Both the position numbers and the translations under genes were made by a program. This document shows, piece after piece, positions 1 to 8,964 of a DNA stretch of 64,000 bases (within the stretch, counting starts at the first letter, position 1; the number at the start of each line of letters is the position of its first letter). Where the stretch lies: NCBI RefSeq assembly GCF_003258705.1, contig NZ_CP029480.1, positions 1,736,001-1,800,000 on the forward strand, written 5' to 3'. This stretch comes from Arcticibacterium luteifluviistationis. GTDB lineage: Bacteria; Bacteroidota; Bacteroidia; Cytophagales; Spirosomataceae. The notes below the pieces were generated by a model, which searched no databases, had not been told where the DNA came from, and saw only the letters and a list, made by a program, of their open reading frames with translations.

Positions 1-282
1 AAAGCCATATCCAGTGCTAATCGTGTTGCAGTTGCAGCAGTGATTTACGTATTTTCCAAAATCCCAGCTTATTATTTTGTCACCATGCTGGTCACGGTAA
101 GAGTATTTCTCAATAACCTCTTGAAGTTCTGGGCTATGTCTTTGAAAGTCGATGTCTGAAATGGAAATCTCCAGAGAATCTTTAACATAGGTAATAGTAC
201 CTTTTGGTATAAATCTGGTGGCAAAAACACCGTATCCCATCTGTTCATTTAGGAACACTAATTTTGTATGAGGATGAATCAT
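1..282 (-). CDS. SET-domain protein, N-terminal 94 residues (runs off left edge)
   Basis: An open frame begins at an ATG at 282 and is uninterrupted to base 1, so only the first 94 residues are visible. Residues 16-26 (GYGVFATRFIP) match the opening strand of SET domains, where a glycine-rich G-x-G-V-F-A precedes an 'I-x-x-G' turn. The end of the visible part reads WDFGKYVNHCCNCNT, which fits the SET cofactor motif N-H-S/C-C-x-P-N. SET enzymes transfer methyl from S-adenosylmethionine to protein lysines. Short bacterial SET proteins are known, but their substrates are mostly undefined. The C-terminal part, including the catalytic tyrosine, is outside the window. The domain call is fairly secure and the substrate is unknown. 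Confidence 0.75.
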   Translation of the reverse strand, partial: MIHPHTKLVFLNEQMGYGVFATRFIPKGTITYVKDSLEISISDIDFQRHSPELQEVIEKYSYRDQHGDKIISWDFGKYVNHCCNCNTISTGYGF

Positions 283-425
283 TTTAACCTGTATTTTTTA
301 ATCAATATTTTGATACAATTTTACAGATAAAATCAAATGAAAAGCTAAATATTTCCTTAAATATTTATTGATATAAACTACTGGTTTTTAGTTAAATAGT
401 TCCTTATTCTTTCGTTGTGGAAGCC

Positions 426-3359
426 TTATTCAAGAAGATTCAGAATATCATCCTGACTGAGTGATTTCATGAAAGTTTCTTCTGTAGTTATGAGTTCGTC
501 AAATAACCTCTTTTTCTTGTTCTGAAGAGCCAAAATCTTTTCTTCAATGGTATTACGGCTAATAAACTTATAGGTAAATACAGTGTTCTTTTGACCAATC
601 CTGTGGGCTCTATCTACAGCCTGAGCCTCTATGGCTGGGTTCCACCATGGGTCTAGCAGGAACACGTATTCTGCAGCAGTCAGGTTAAGACCTACGCCAC
701 CAGCTTTAAGTGAGATTAGGAAGACCTTGATGCTATCGTCATTTTGGAAATTATCAACTTCCTTTTCTCTGTTTTTAGTACTTCCGTCTAGGTAAGAGTG
801 GCTAATTTTATTATCTATTAGATACTTCCTGATTATAGTTAGGTGTTTAACAAATTGACTAAATATTAAAACTTTAGAACCACTTTCAATTATACTTTTT
901 AGCTTATGAATAACGTCGGAATCTTTACCTGACTCTCCCTCATAGTCAGGGTCTATCATCAACGGATTATTCGCCATTTGACGAAGTTTTGATAAGCCCT
1001 GAAGCACCACCAGTTGAGATTTATTTACACCTTTCTCCTGAATATGATCAATAATCATATTACGGTAATAGGCTTTAGTTTCTTCATAAACCTTTTCCTG
1101 CTCTTCAGACATGTCGCAGTATTGCACACTTTCTATTTTCTCGGGAAGCTCGGTGGCAACCTGAGACTTGTGCCTACGAAGCATGAAAGGCTTTATCTTG
1201 CTATAAAGTCTTTTAGAGGCTGCTTCGTCACGCTTTTTTTCTATAGGTAATTGGTACTTGTCTTTAAAATAAGCTTGCGAACCAAGTAGTCCTGGATTAA
1301 TAAAAGTCATTTGACTCCATAAATCCATGGTGCTGTTTTCTAAAGGAGTACCTGTAAGAATAAGTCTGTTTCTGCAGTTTAAAAGCCTAACAGACTTAGA
1401 AATATTAGAAGAAGGGTTTTTAATAGCCTGCGACTCATCTAAGATGACATATTCAAAGCGGAATTTTTCTATAAACTTTACGTCTAATCGGAGTACTCCA
1501 TATGAAGTCAATATAAGGTCGTAATCTTTAAAATGATCGGTCTTCTTTATTCTTTGCCCACCCGTATGTTTGAGTATTTTAAGTTCTGGAGTAAAACGTT
1601 CGGCTTCTTTCTCCCAGTTGTAAATTAAGGAGGTAGGCATGATTAAAAGTGTAGGATTTTTGACTCCATCATTTTTTAAGGTTTGCAAAAACGCCAAAGT
1701 CATGACTGTTTTCCCAAGACCCATATCATCTGCTAAACAACCACCCAGATTAAAGTCTCGCAAGAAGTTAATCCAGTCGTAGCCAGCTTTTTGATAAGGC
1801 CTAAGTTCACCTTGGAAATTAGAAGGAACCTCATAAGATTTAATCTCCTCAAAATTATTCAGTCCTTGAAGTTTTCTGCCAATGACCGTAGTCGCCAAGC
1901 CATTTTCTTCTAAGTTTTGAACCAAATTGAGATGGTGCTTTTTGAGAATAAGTTCGTCGTCTTCGCCAATGTCTGTTAGGGTAAATAGCTCGTGGTATCT
2001 AATAAACCACTCTTCTGGAATAACCGCAATATGCCCATTAGGGAGTTTAAATTCACGAATATTAGCCAAAACTAACTCACGAAGTTTTAAGAATGGTACT
2101 TCAAAAGAACCAAACTGAACTTTAGTTTTTATGTCAAACCAGTCGGAGTTTTCTTCTATGCTAACTTCTATAGAAGATGTGCCGAGGTGATATCTTTTTT
2201 CTGAGTCTGCAGATTGTTTGACAGCAATTCCCGCTTCTTCTAAAGCTTTGGCGTTAAGCTGTAACCAGCTAAAACCTTCATTTTTGTTTAGAGCTTTCCT
2301 GCCGTGAATTAGGTCTTGTCCTAGGGCCTTGATTTTAGTGATAATTTCCTTCTCAAAATCTAAGTCTCTCTTAATCTTATGGAAAACCCAACCATCTCCT
2401 TTTTCTTCCACTTTTACATTGGCATTTGCCGCTAGGCTGTCAAATCTAAAAGTAGAGTTTCCGTAAACAAAGCTCAGGTCAAAATTGATTTTATCGGGAC
2501 TGTCTGCTGCCTTTGCTGGCGTGTCAAAAAGGGTAGGAGACTGTTTTTTTGTGCTTAAGTCTGTAATAAGTAATTCTGGGGAAGCGGTAGCTCTTTCTTC
2601 TGTAATTTCAAAACCCTCTCCATGGCCAAAGACATTAAACTGAGCTATTAATGGCCCAACGAATTTCCTGAAATAAGTTTTTTCTATTCTTCGCTCTATG
2701 CGAATGTTGTTTTTATCAAAGAAGGGACGAAGTTTTTTCCCATCTATGTGCTTATCGAAATAGTGAAGTCTATTTTCACTTAAAAGAAAGGCAGGGGAGT
2801 CGCTCAGCATTTGAGCTCCTACGTGCTGTAACCTAACTTTTTCACCAAGGCATTTTAATACAGGGAAGTAAATAGTATGGTCTTCTTTACGTTGGAAATT
2901 CATGAAAACCTTAGTTTTCTCTCCCATTACTTTTACCTCTTGTCTAGTGGGGTCACCATCTTCACCCATTATGAAAAACCTTTTGCCAACTAGTTTGGGT
3001 AAAATCGCCGCTCTATAATTGTTTAAATATTCTTCTATGGCCGCTTGCATGCCCAGGTCGGGTCTTTCACCAGCATATACTTTAGTGAAATAGTCAAATG
3101 GCTTTAACTTTTTTGGGTTAAATTTTTGAAGGATGGTGTCTTGATGAATGGCGTCCATAAGGTTTACCAATTCAATATCTACATCATCTATGCCTTTAGA
3201 AAATTCTTCAATGTTTTTTGAAGATACATTTTGATGAGCAAAGGTGAGTTCACCACGGTGGTTTAGCTGCACCATAAACGACTCAAACAGATAGCCTAAA
3301 TACTGATGCTGATAGAGTGAATAGATAATGTTAAACGGTTCCGAAGTAGATACCTTCAT
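426..3359 (-). CDS. SNF2-family DEAD/DEAH helicase (Swi2/Snf2 ATPase)
   Basis: This 977-residue protein has a bacterial-type N-terminal region of about 500 residues without a recognised motif, followed by a complete SNF2 motor. Motif I is DDMGLGKT near residue 546-553. The Walker B variant DESQ is near 640 and LTGTPLENS (motif III) follows. The second RecA lobe contains FSQF, GGVGLNLTAA and the arginine-finger segment QAVDRAHRIGQ near 912-922. These motors translocate on double-stranded DNA and remodel protein-DNA complexes. The bacterial members (HepA/RapA-like and longer) act in transcription recycling or DNA repair. The full length and intact motifs argue for a functional gene. The specific partner cannot be told. 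It is monocistronic on the minus strand, with the SET gene downstream. Confidence 0.93.
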   Translation of the reverse strand: MKVSTSEPFNIIYSLYQHQYLGYLFESFMVQLNHRGELTFAHQNVSSKNIEEFSKGIDDVDIELVNLMDAIHQDTILQKFNPKKLKPFDYFTKVYAGERPDLGMQAAIEEYLNNYRAAILPKLVGKRFFIMGEDGDPTRQEVKVMGEKTKVFMNFQRKEDHTIYFPVLKCLGEKVRLQHVGAQMLSDSPAFLLSENRLHYFDKHIDGKKLRPFFDKNNIRIERRIEKTYFRKFVGPLIAQFNVFGHGEGFEITEERATASPELLITDLSTKKQSPTLFDTPAKAADSPDKINFDLSFVYGNSTFRFDSLAANANVKVEEKGDGWVFHKIKRDLDFEKEIITKIKALGQDLIHGRKALNKNEGFSWLQLNAKALEEAGIAVKQSADSEKRYHLGTSSIEVSIEENSDWFDIKTKVQFGSFEVPFLKLRELVLANIREFKLPNGHIAVIPEEWFIRYHELFTLTDIGEDDELILKKHHLNLVQNLEENGLATTVIGRKLQGLNNFEEIKSYEVPSNFQGELRPYQKAGYDWINFLRDFNLGGCLADDMGLGKTVMTLAFLQTLKNDGVKNPTLLIMPTSLIYNWEKEAERFTPELKILKHTGGQRIKKTDHFKDYDLILTSYGVLRLDVKFIEKFRFEYVILDESQAIKNPSSNISKSVRLLNCRNRLILTGTPLENSTMDLWSQMTFINPGLLGSQAYFKDKYQLPIEKKRDEAASKRLYSKIKPFMLRRHKSQVATELPEKIESVQYCDMSEEQEKVYEETKAYYRNMIIDHIQEKGVNKSQLVVLQGLSKLRQMANNPLMIDPDYEGESGKDSDVIHKLKSIIESGSKVLIFSQFVKHLTIIRKYLIDNKISHSYLDGSTKNREKEVDNFQNDDSIKVFLISLKAGGVGLNLTAAEYVFLLDPWWNPAIEAQAVDRAHRIGQKNTVFTYKFISRNTIEEKILALQNKKKRLFDELITTEETFMKSLSQDDILNLLE

Positions 3360-3577
3360 GTCTGCAAAAAAAGATAGGCTAAATGATATTTAAACCCTCC
3401 TTTAAGGGTTAGTAAACTCCGAAATTAATCAGCAAGACTTGGGTGGGCAAATAAACTTATCAACAGCTGAAGTTTGACACAAGATGTGAAAGCTTTTATA
3501 TCAACTGATATTGGACTCTAGGAAGAAATTAGACGAGTCTATTAATAGGATATGTTGTTGGAGAGAGGCTTATAATC

Positions 3578-3668
3578 TTCCCGTGAAGGACCTAACATAG
3601 GTAGCCGAAAGGCGGTGGTAAACCCATTATTGTCAATCCCTTAGGGACGATATGTAGGTTTGGCTCTT
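3578..3668. repeat. Structured REP/BIME-like palindromic element
   Basis: The 377 bases between the SNF2 and NTF2-like genes hold no gene but contain a compact set of inverted repeats. A GCC-GAAA-GGC hairpin sits at 3604-3613. TCCC-TTA-GGGA sits at 3637-3647. Two outer arms, ACCTAACATA (3590-3599) and its near complement around 3651-3660, could close the whole unit. A T-run follows at 3672-3680. Palindromic intergenic units of this style are common in Bacteroidota genomes. Whether this one is repeated elsewhere cannot be seen from one window. It could also be a structured non-coding RNA or terminator. Confidence 0.4.
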
Positions 3669-3736
3669 GTTGTTTTTTTTGTCTTATTTTTGATATAACT
3701 ATCTGTATGATAGTGTATTGATGAAAGTAAACTTAA

Positions 3737-4192
3737 TTACCTAGGAACAACGGTAGAATGCAATAATTCCAATTTCCAGCCTTCTTTGGTTTTGATGGCG
3801 GAGCCACTTTCTAACCAATGAAGTTTCACTACAGATTTACCGTCAATTCGTATGTCGGCATAGTTTTGATAGGCTACCCAGGCGGTTTTACCTTTTACTT
3901 TGATTTCTAAAAAGTCAAAGGTGTTGATTCTCTCGGGCTTTATTTTTCGGGCATTAGCCCTTTCAATATAGGAGTAAACGGAGTCCATATTCCATACCAC
4001 GCCAGCCTCTAAAAGGAGAAAGTCATCAGTATAATACTGCGTAACTTTCTCCTTTTTTTGTTCGCTAAAAATATCGTCAAAGGAATTTTGAATCAGACTT
4101 TTTAACTGTTCTTGATTGCTTTTCTTTTGAGCCTTTAACGTTAATGGAGCAATGAAAATTAAAAGAAGAAAAGCTATTTTATTTGCAGCCAT
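3737..4192 (-). CDS. Secreted NTF2-like (SnoaL/DUF4440-type) protein
   Basis: This 151-residue protein starts with a clear signal peptide (residues 1-21, ending L-K-A-Q). The rest has the pattern of small NTF2-fold 'nuclear transport factor/SnoaL' proteins. An early amphipathic helix (SLIQNSFDDIF) is followed by strand-rich segments such as VTQYYTDDFLLLEAG, TAWVAYQNYADI and WKLELLHSTVV. Bacteroidota have many such exported single-domain proteins, often binding small ligands or of unknown role. Its start codon overlaps the end of the Kelch gene by 14 bases, so the two are translationally linked. No catalytic residues can be assigned. Confidence 0.6.
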   Translation of the reverse strand: MAANKIAFLLLIFIAPLTLKAQKKSNQEQLKSLIQNSFDDIFSEQKKEKVTQYYTDDFLLLEAGVVWNMDSVYSYIERANARKIKPERINTFDFLEIKVKGKTAWVAYQNYADIRIDGKSVVKLHWLESGSAIKTKEGWKLELLHSTVVPR

Positions 4193-5138
4193 AACATTCT
4201 AAACTGTTTAATTCTGGGCTTCCGCCGCTATTACCTACACCAGAAGATATATAAATTTTCTTACCCACTTTGGCAGCTCCTATGGCGTGCCTTCCTCTAA
4301 TCATGTGAGGAAGTGTAGTCCATTTCATAGTTTTTAGGTCAAAGGCTTCTACTTCGTTGTGAGCAAGTTTTTGGTCTGCGGCTTCTCCGCCCATAAAAAG
4401 GACTTTTGAACCCAAAGTTGCCACGCCCGGCCCTGCTCTTAATGTTGGGATGTTAGAACCCTCTACCGTAGTCCAAGTATTGGTTTTGAAATCATAAATA
4501 TCTGTAAATGGCACTGTGAGTGTCATTACTTCACCTGTTCTATGTCTAGATTTTCTACCTGCGGCTATCACTACTTTGTTTTTGACTACACCTGCCGCTA
4601 CATGGTCTCTTGCATTTGGCGAGTCAGGTAATTCTCTCCAAGCACCTGTTTTTGGGTCATACTCGTCAAACCAAGCTACATGGCCATCCCAGTGTCCGTC
4701 TATAATTCCATTAACCACATAGATTTTGTCATTATACACAAAACAAGCGGCAGAACCTCTTTTTCTTGGTATCTCATCACCCTTTCTCCATTCATCTTTT
4801 TCAGGATTATAGATGTAAATATTCGGGATTGGAGTTTCATGTGGGAAAGGACCTGTCAGTGCACCTAAAACATATATTTCACCATCATAAGCTACGGCCT
4901 GAAAGTGATGTATCTCTAAAGGTATTTCTCCTTTTTTCTCCCAAGTGTTGGTTCTGGTATCGTAAACCTCCATCGGTTTCATTCCTCTACCACCAAATAG
5001 GTATAGTTTCTTACCAATAGCCACCATGGAGTTTTCGCCACGCGGGGTACTTTCACCTATAGTTTCTAGCGTGGCCCATTCCTGCGAAAACCCGCTTAAC
5101 GAAACACTAAGGGCTAGTAATATTAATATTTTTTTCAT
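4179..5138 (-). CDS. Secreted Kelch-repeat beta-propeller protein
   Basis: The 319-residue product begins with a signal peptide (MKKILILLALSVSLSGFSQ) and consists of about six Kelch blades. The recurring 'LYLFGG/IYVLGA/IYVVNG/KVVIAAG' strands, each followed about 20 residues later by a W in 'TNTWEKK', 'KDEWRKG' or 'TGAWRELP', are the Kelch signature. This predicts a six-bladed propeller in the periplasm or outside the cell that binds a ligand or protein. It lies between the NTF2-like gene (14-base overlap) and the sugar dehydrogenase upstream (25-base gap), which suggests an operon of three exported proteins. No enzyme active site is seen. Confidence 0.85.
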   Translation of the reverse strand: MKKILILLALSVSLSGFSQEWATLETIGESTPRGENSMVAIGKKLYLFGGRGMKPMEVYDTRTNTWEKKGEIPLEIHHFQAVAYDGEIYVLGALTGPFPHETPIPNIYIYNPEKDEWRKGDEIPRKRGSAACFVYNDKIYVVNGIIDGHWDGHVAWFDEYDPKTGAWRELPDSPNARDHVAAGVVKNKVVIAAGRKSRHRTGEVMTLTVPFTDIYDFKTNTWTTVEGSNIPTLRAGPGVATLGSKVLFMGGEAADQKLAHNEVEAFDLKTMKWTTLPHMIRGRHAIGAAKVGKKIYISSGVGNSGGSPELNSLECYGCK

Positions 5139-5163
5139 TTCAATAGGGTTGAATATATAAGGT

Positions 5164-6576
5164 TTATTGAGGCATCAATTTGTATACCACGCCTGGGTTT
5201 TCTACCCCAACGTAAATGAAACCATCAGCCCCCTGAGTAACACTTCTAAGTCTACCGATATTAGGAAGGAGTTTTTCTTCATTACCAACTACTCCATCTT
5301 TAAGAGCTACTTTGTTTAAGTATTTGAAACGAAGTGAACCCGCTAATATATCTCCTTGCCAAGCTCCATACTTGTCGGATGTGACATATGTCATTCCACA
5401 TGGGGCAATAGAAGGAATCCAGTATAATTCTGGCTGTAACATATCTTCTTTTTCGGTAATATCAGTAAAAGTGGTTGCATCATAATTGATACCATAAGAT
5501 ATCACTGGCCAGCCGTAGTTTTTACCTTTCTGAATAATGTTTAGTTCATCTCCACCTCTTGGGCCATGCTCATGCTCCCAAATAGTGTTAGTGGCTCTGT
5601 CAATATCAAGTCCCTGTGGGTTTCTGTGACCATAACTCCAAATAGATTTTATGGCGTCTGGAGTGTTATAAAAAGGATTGTCTTCCGGGATGCTTCCGTC
5701 GTCTTTAATTCTGTGAATTTTACCACAAGAGTTATCCAAAGATTGCGGGTTTTTATCTCTATTTCCTCTGTCTCCAACGGATACAAAGAGATAGCCGTCA
5801 TTATCAAAAATCATTCTGGCACCATAGTGATGACGTGTTGATGAGTAAGGCACAGCCTCAAAAATATCTTCTTTGCTTACCAGCGTATTTCCTTGCAGTT
5901 TTCCACGAGTCATGGCTGTAGTAGATACTACTCTTCCATTTTCGTTTTTATGTTTGGCATAGGTAAGGTAAATCCAACCATTCTCTTCATAATTGGGGTG
6001 AAGTTTAATGTCAAAAAGACCTCCTTGACCTGTAGCCAAAACTTCAGGAACTCCAGTAATCTTAGATTTGCTTTTGTCTGGAGCTATTTTCCAAAGGTCG
6101 CCAGCTCTATCGGTAACCAATAAGCTGCCATCAGGTAATGTTGTGATTCCCCACGGGCTGTCTAATCCATCAATAACTGTTTCTAGTTTGACAGTAATTC
6201 CTTTCGATTTGTAGGTGTCAGTTTTCTCTACGTCCTCAAAGTTATATTGGTCTACCGTACTAAGGCTAGTAACTATTAAGTCCGCTAATTTTGAAATATC
6301 TTCTGGTTGAATCGTGTTTTTCCATATTGGCATTCCTGCGTCAATGTAACCATTGCTGATACTGGCTATGATGGCATCTTTGGTTTTACCATGTTGCCAT
6401 TTTCTGTCTACAAAAGCTTCTACTTTTTCACCGTGACATGAAGAACAATATCTGTCATAGATGGCTCTAGTGTCGGTATATTGTTTTATGTTTTCTGAAC
6501 CGGTTTTTAAGCCAGATTTTTTTGAGCAACTAGCTAAGGCAGCTAGGCATAAAAGGAAAGAACAAATTCTTAACAT
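5164..6576 (-). CDS. Lipoprotein cytochrome c-PQQ-dependent aldose sugar dehydrogenase fusion
   Basis: The 470-residue protein has a lipobox (L14-A-S-C17). A cytochrome c domain follows, with heme motif C44-S-S-C47-H48 and a likely axial Met in AGMPIW near 82. Then comes a soluble glucose/aldose dehydrogenase propeller (about residues 130-470; landmarks LDSPWGITTLPDG, GLFDIKLHPNY, HHYGARMIFDNDG, GDRGNRDKNPQS and HEHGPRGGDELN). Members of this family oxidise sugars at the propeller with PQQ. The fused cytochrome would pass electrons on to the respiratory chain at the outer face of a membrane. It is the first gene of the three-gene operon with Kelch and NTF2-like proteins. No PQQ biosynthesis genes are in the window. 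Confidence 0.9.
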   Translation of the reverse strand: MLRICSFLLCLAALASCSKKSGLKTGSENIKQYTDTRAIYDRYCSSCHGEKVEAFVDRKWQHGKTKDAIIASISNGYIDAGMPIWKNTIQPEDISKLADLIVTSLSTVDQYNFEDVEKTDTYKSKGITVKLETVIDGLDSPWGITTLPDGSLLVTDRAGDLWKIAPDKSKSKITGVPEVLATGQGGLFDIKLHPNYEENGWIYLTYAKHKNENGRVVSTTAMTRGKLQGNTLVSKEDIFEAVPYSSTRHHYGARMIFDNDGYLFVSVGDRGNRDKNPQSLDNSCGKIHRIKDDGSIPEDNPFYNTPDAIKSIWSYGHRNPQGLDIDRATNTIWEHEHGPRGGDELNIIQKGKNYGWPVISYGINYDATTFTDITEKEDMLQPELYWIPSIAPCGMTYVTSDKYGAWQGDILAGSLRFKYLNKVALKDGVVGNEEKLLPNIGRLRSVTQGADGFIYVGVENPGVVYKLMPQ

Positions 6577-6788
6577 TAATAATAAGTTTTAATTTCGTGT
6601 GAATTTAGGTATTTGAACGGTAATGAGAAAATTTGTGTCCATTGCAAATAGATATATTCTAATTGAAGAGCGATCTTTGTTGGAAATTTAATCAAAGGGT
6701 TAAAGCCATATACTAGGGCTAACATCTTTAGCAAAAAAAATCTAAGAATATCAGAGTTGGTATTTTTGTTTAGAGCTAATAAATTTAA

Positions 6789-7634
6789 ATGGGTAAAAAT
6801 AAATTAATAGGGCCGTTTTTGAAGTGGGTAGGTGGTAAAAGACAACTGATGCCAGCAATTACCAAATTGATGCCAACTGAGTATTCGACTTATTATGAAC
6901 CCTTTATTGGAGGAGGAGCAGTCTTATTTCATCATCAACCTAGTTTGGCCGTAATTAATGATTTTAATAAAGAATTGATTAATGTTTATGAAGTTATAAA
7001 AAATAGGCCAGAAGAGTTAATTCAGGATCTTAAAACACATAAAAATGAATCAGCATATTTTTATCAGTTAAGGTTACTCGACAGACAGGAAGGTTTCGAA
7101 AAAATGTCTGAAATTAAAAAGGCTTCCAGAGTTATCTATCTTAATAAAACATGTTTTAATGGACTTTACAGAGTAAACAGTGCTGGCGAGTTTAACTCTC
7201 CTTTTGGACGATATAAAAACCCTAATATTGTTAATGAAATAACAATTAGAGCAGTCAGCAAGTATCTGAATGATAATAAGATTTCAATACTGAATAAAGA
7301 TTTTGAAGAGGCTGTTAAGGGTGCTAAAAAAGGAGACTTTGTATACTTTGATCCTCCTTATGACCCCGTTTCTAAAAGTTCTAGCTTTACTGGTTATGTA
7401 CAAGGAGGTTTTGGTGATGAAGAGCAAATACGGCTAAGAGATTTATGTGTTTCATTGGATAATAAAGGCGTTGATTTTCTGCTCTCAAATTCTGCAACTC
7501 CTTTTATTAAAGACCTTTATAAAGATTTTAACGTTAAGATTGTTAAGGCTACGCGTCAAATAAACTCAAATGCATCAAAAAGAGGGGAGGTGAACGAAGT
7601 CTTAATTCGAAATTATGGGTCAAACCAAAAATGA
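6789..7634 (+). CDS. DNA adenine N6-methyltransferase (D12/Dam class)
   Basis: At 281 residues this has the size and motif order of alpha-class D12 methyltransferases (Dam, M.DpnII, M.EcoRV). The motif I/X region is FLKWVGGKRQL (residues 10-20). YEPFIGGGAVLF follows, then NKTCFNGLYRVN, and motif IV D188-P-P-Y191. It methylates adenine N6 in a short palindrome. GATC is common for the class but cannot be proven here. Its last 20 bases overlap the start of the downstream nuclease gene, so the two form a restriction-modification operon. The gene stands between unrelated minus-strand genes, which fits an acquired cassette. A TATTTTTG -7 element lies at 6761-6768. Confidence 0.92.
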   Translation: MGKNKLIGPFLKWVGGKRQLMPAITKLMPTEYSTYYEPFIGGGAVLFHHQPSLAVINDFNKELINVYEVIKNRPEELIQDLKTHKNESAYFYQLRLLDRQEGFEKMSEIKKASRVIYLNKTCFNGLYRVNSAGEFNSPFGRYKNPNIVNEITIRAVSKYLNDNKISILNKDFEEAVKGAKKGDFVYFDPPYDPVSKSSSFTGYVQGGFGDEEQIRLRDLCVSLDNKGVDFLLSNSATPFIKDLYKDFNVKIVKATRQINSNASKRGEVNEVLIRNYGSNQK

Positions 7635-8913
7635 TTTAGCTTGGGAGAAACTATTTGAGAAGTATCAAATAGTTGAGACAATCAAAAGTGATGGAATATT
7701 TGAAATTTCTTCAAAACAAATAAATCAGTTTCGGGAAGCTCGTTTGATGACAAAGTTTGACCATAGGTCTCAATTACCTGAAATATTTTCCAATAATAAC
7801 TTATCAATACTACCAATTTCAAGGGGCAGTTACCTGATATCTGATTTTGAGATTTTCAATGACTTTAAAGAGCTTGAATCTCTCCCTACAATTACGTTTA
7901 ATGTTGTTAACAATTTAGAAAGTGTCAATTTTAACAACGTCACCAGCGAATCTTCTGCCATAAATTGTGCCTTTATCTCAGGTATTTTAGAAGATTTTAT
8001 TGACGACGGTAGACTGACGTCTACGGTTAATGGGCGTATGAGTTCAGACTCTTTCAGCTTTAAAATTAAGCAAGGAGATAACTTGAGAACGATTGACGTT
8101 GTGAATTCACAAATAGAAATTGACGCGGGTTATGAAGGTTTGACCAGCTTTTGTGTCATAGAAGCTAAAAATTCACTTTCAAAAGATTTTTTAGTTAGAC
8201 AATTATATTATCCCTTTAGGCTTTGGTTAGGGAAGGTCTCAAAAAAGGTGCGTCCCATTTTTATGACTTATACTAATGGTGTGTATCACTTTAGAGAATA
8301 TGCATTTGAATCGTTTGATTTATATAACTCACTTACTTTAGTAAAAGAAAAAAGGTACGTCTTAAATGATGATTCTTTAAGTGAGGAAGTTATTGACCTT
8401 GTGTTTATTAAATCAATAATAGACAATCAAATAGTAGTTGGCGAGCCTGAAGTGCCTTTCCCGCAGGCAGACTCGTTTGAAAGGGTAATTAACTTGTGCG
8501 AATTACTTTATGAAAATGAGATTCTTAGTCAGACTTTCATTACAAGCAATTATGACTTTGATTCAAGGCAAACTAAATATTATGCCAGTGCGGCAATTTA
8601 TTTGGGATTAATAAATCGAGTAATTGACGAGGGGCAAGTTGGTTATGCTTTGAGCCATATTGGTTTAGAGCTTTTTGAATTATCAATATCACAAAGGCAG
8701 AAACAATTTATAAGCTTAATTCTATCGCATTCAGTTTTTAAAAAGGTGCTTATGAATTATCTTGAAAGTGGTGTGCCACCCGGTAAAGAGAAAATAGTGG
8801 AACTTATGAAAAGTTCAAACCTGTACCATATCAATTCTGAAAGTACGTTCAAAAGACGTGCTTCCACAGTTTCTAGTTGGGTGAATTGGATTTTAGAACA
8901 AATAGAAGAATAA
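7615..8913 (+). CDS. Putative type II restriction endonuclease, PD-(D/E)XK type
   Basis: The 432-residue product is not a family I recognise by name, but it carries a plausible PD-(D/E)XK site. D170 sits in the strand IEIDAGYEG. E183-A-K185 follows in CVIEAKNSLS after the expected short spacing, and a Q and R-rich segment (RQLYYPFRLW) comes after, as in many nucleases. The C-terminal 150 residues are helical, possibly a winged-helix DNA-reading part. It overlaps the adenine methyltransferase gene by 20 bases, the strongest evidence that it is the cognate endonuclease. It is longer than DpnII/MboI-type enzymes (under 300 residues), so it is not a simple homologue. The recognition site is unknown. 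Confidence 0.7.
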   Translation: MGQTKNDLAWEKLFEKYQIVETIKSDGIFEISSKQINQFREARLMTKFDHRSQLPEIFSNNNLSILPISRGSYLISDFEIFNDFKELESLPTITFNVVNNLESVNFNNVTSESSAINCAFISGILEDFIDDGRLTSTVNGRMSSDSFSFKIKQGDNLRTIDVVNSQIEIDAGYEGLTSFCVIEAKNSLSKDFLVRQLYYPFRLWLGKVSKKVRPIFMTYTNGVYHFREYAFESFDLYNSLTLVKEKRYVLNDDSLSEEVIDLVFIKSIIDNQIVVGEPEVPFPQADSFERVINLCELLYENEILSQTFITSNYDFDSRQTKYYASAAIYLGLINRVIDEGQVGYALSHIGLELFELSISQRQKQFISLILSHSVFKKVLMNYLESGVPPGKEKIVELMKSSNLYHINSESTFKRRASTVSSWVNWILEQIEE

Positions 8914-8964
8914 ATGCAGACCCTATCAAAATTTGACAGAGCTGCTTATCTTCAATTTTTAGTA

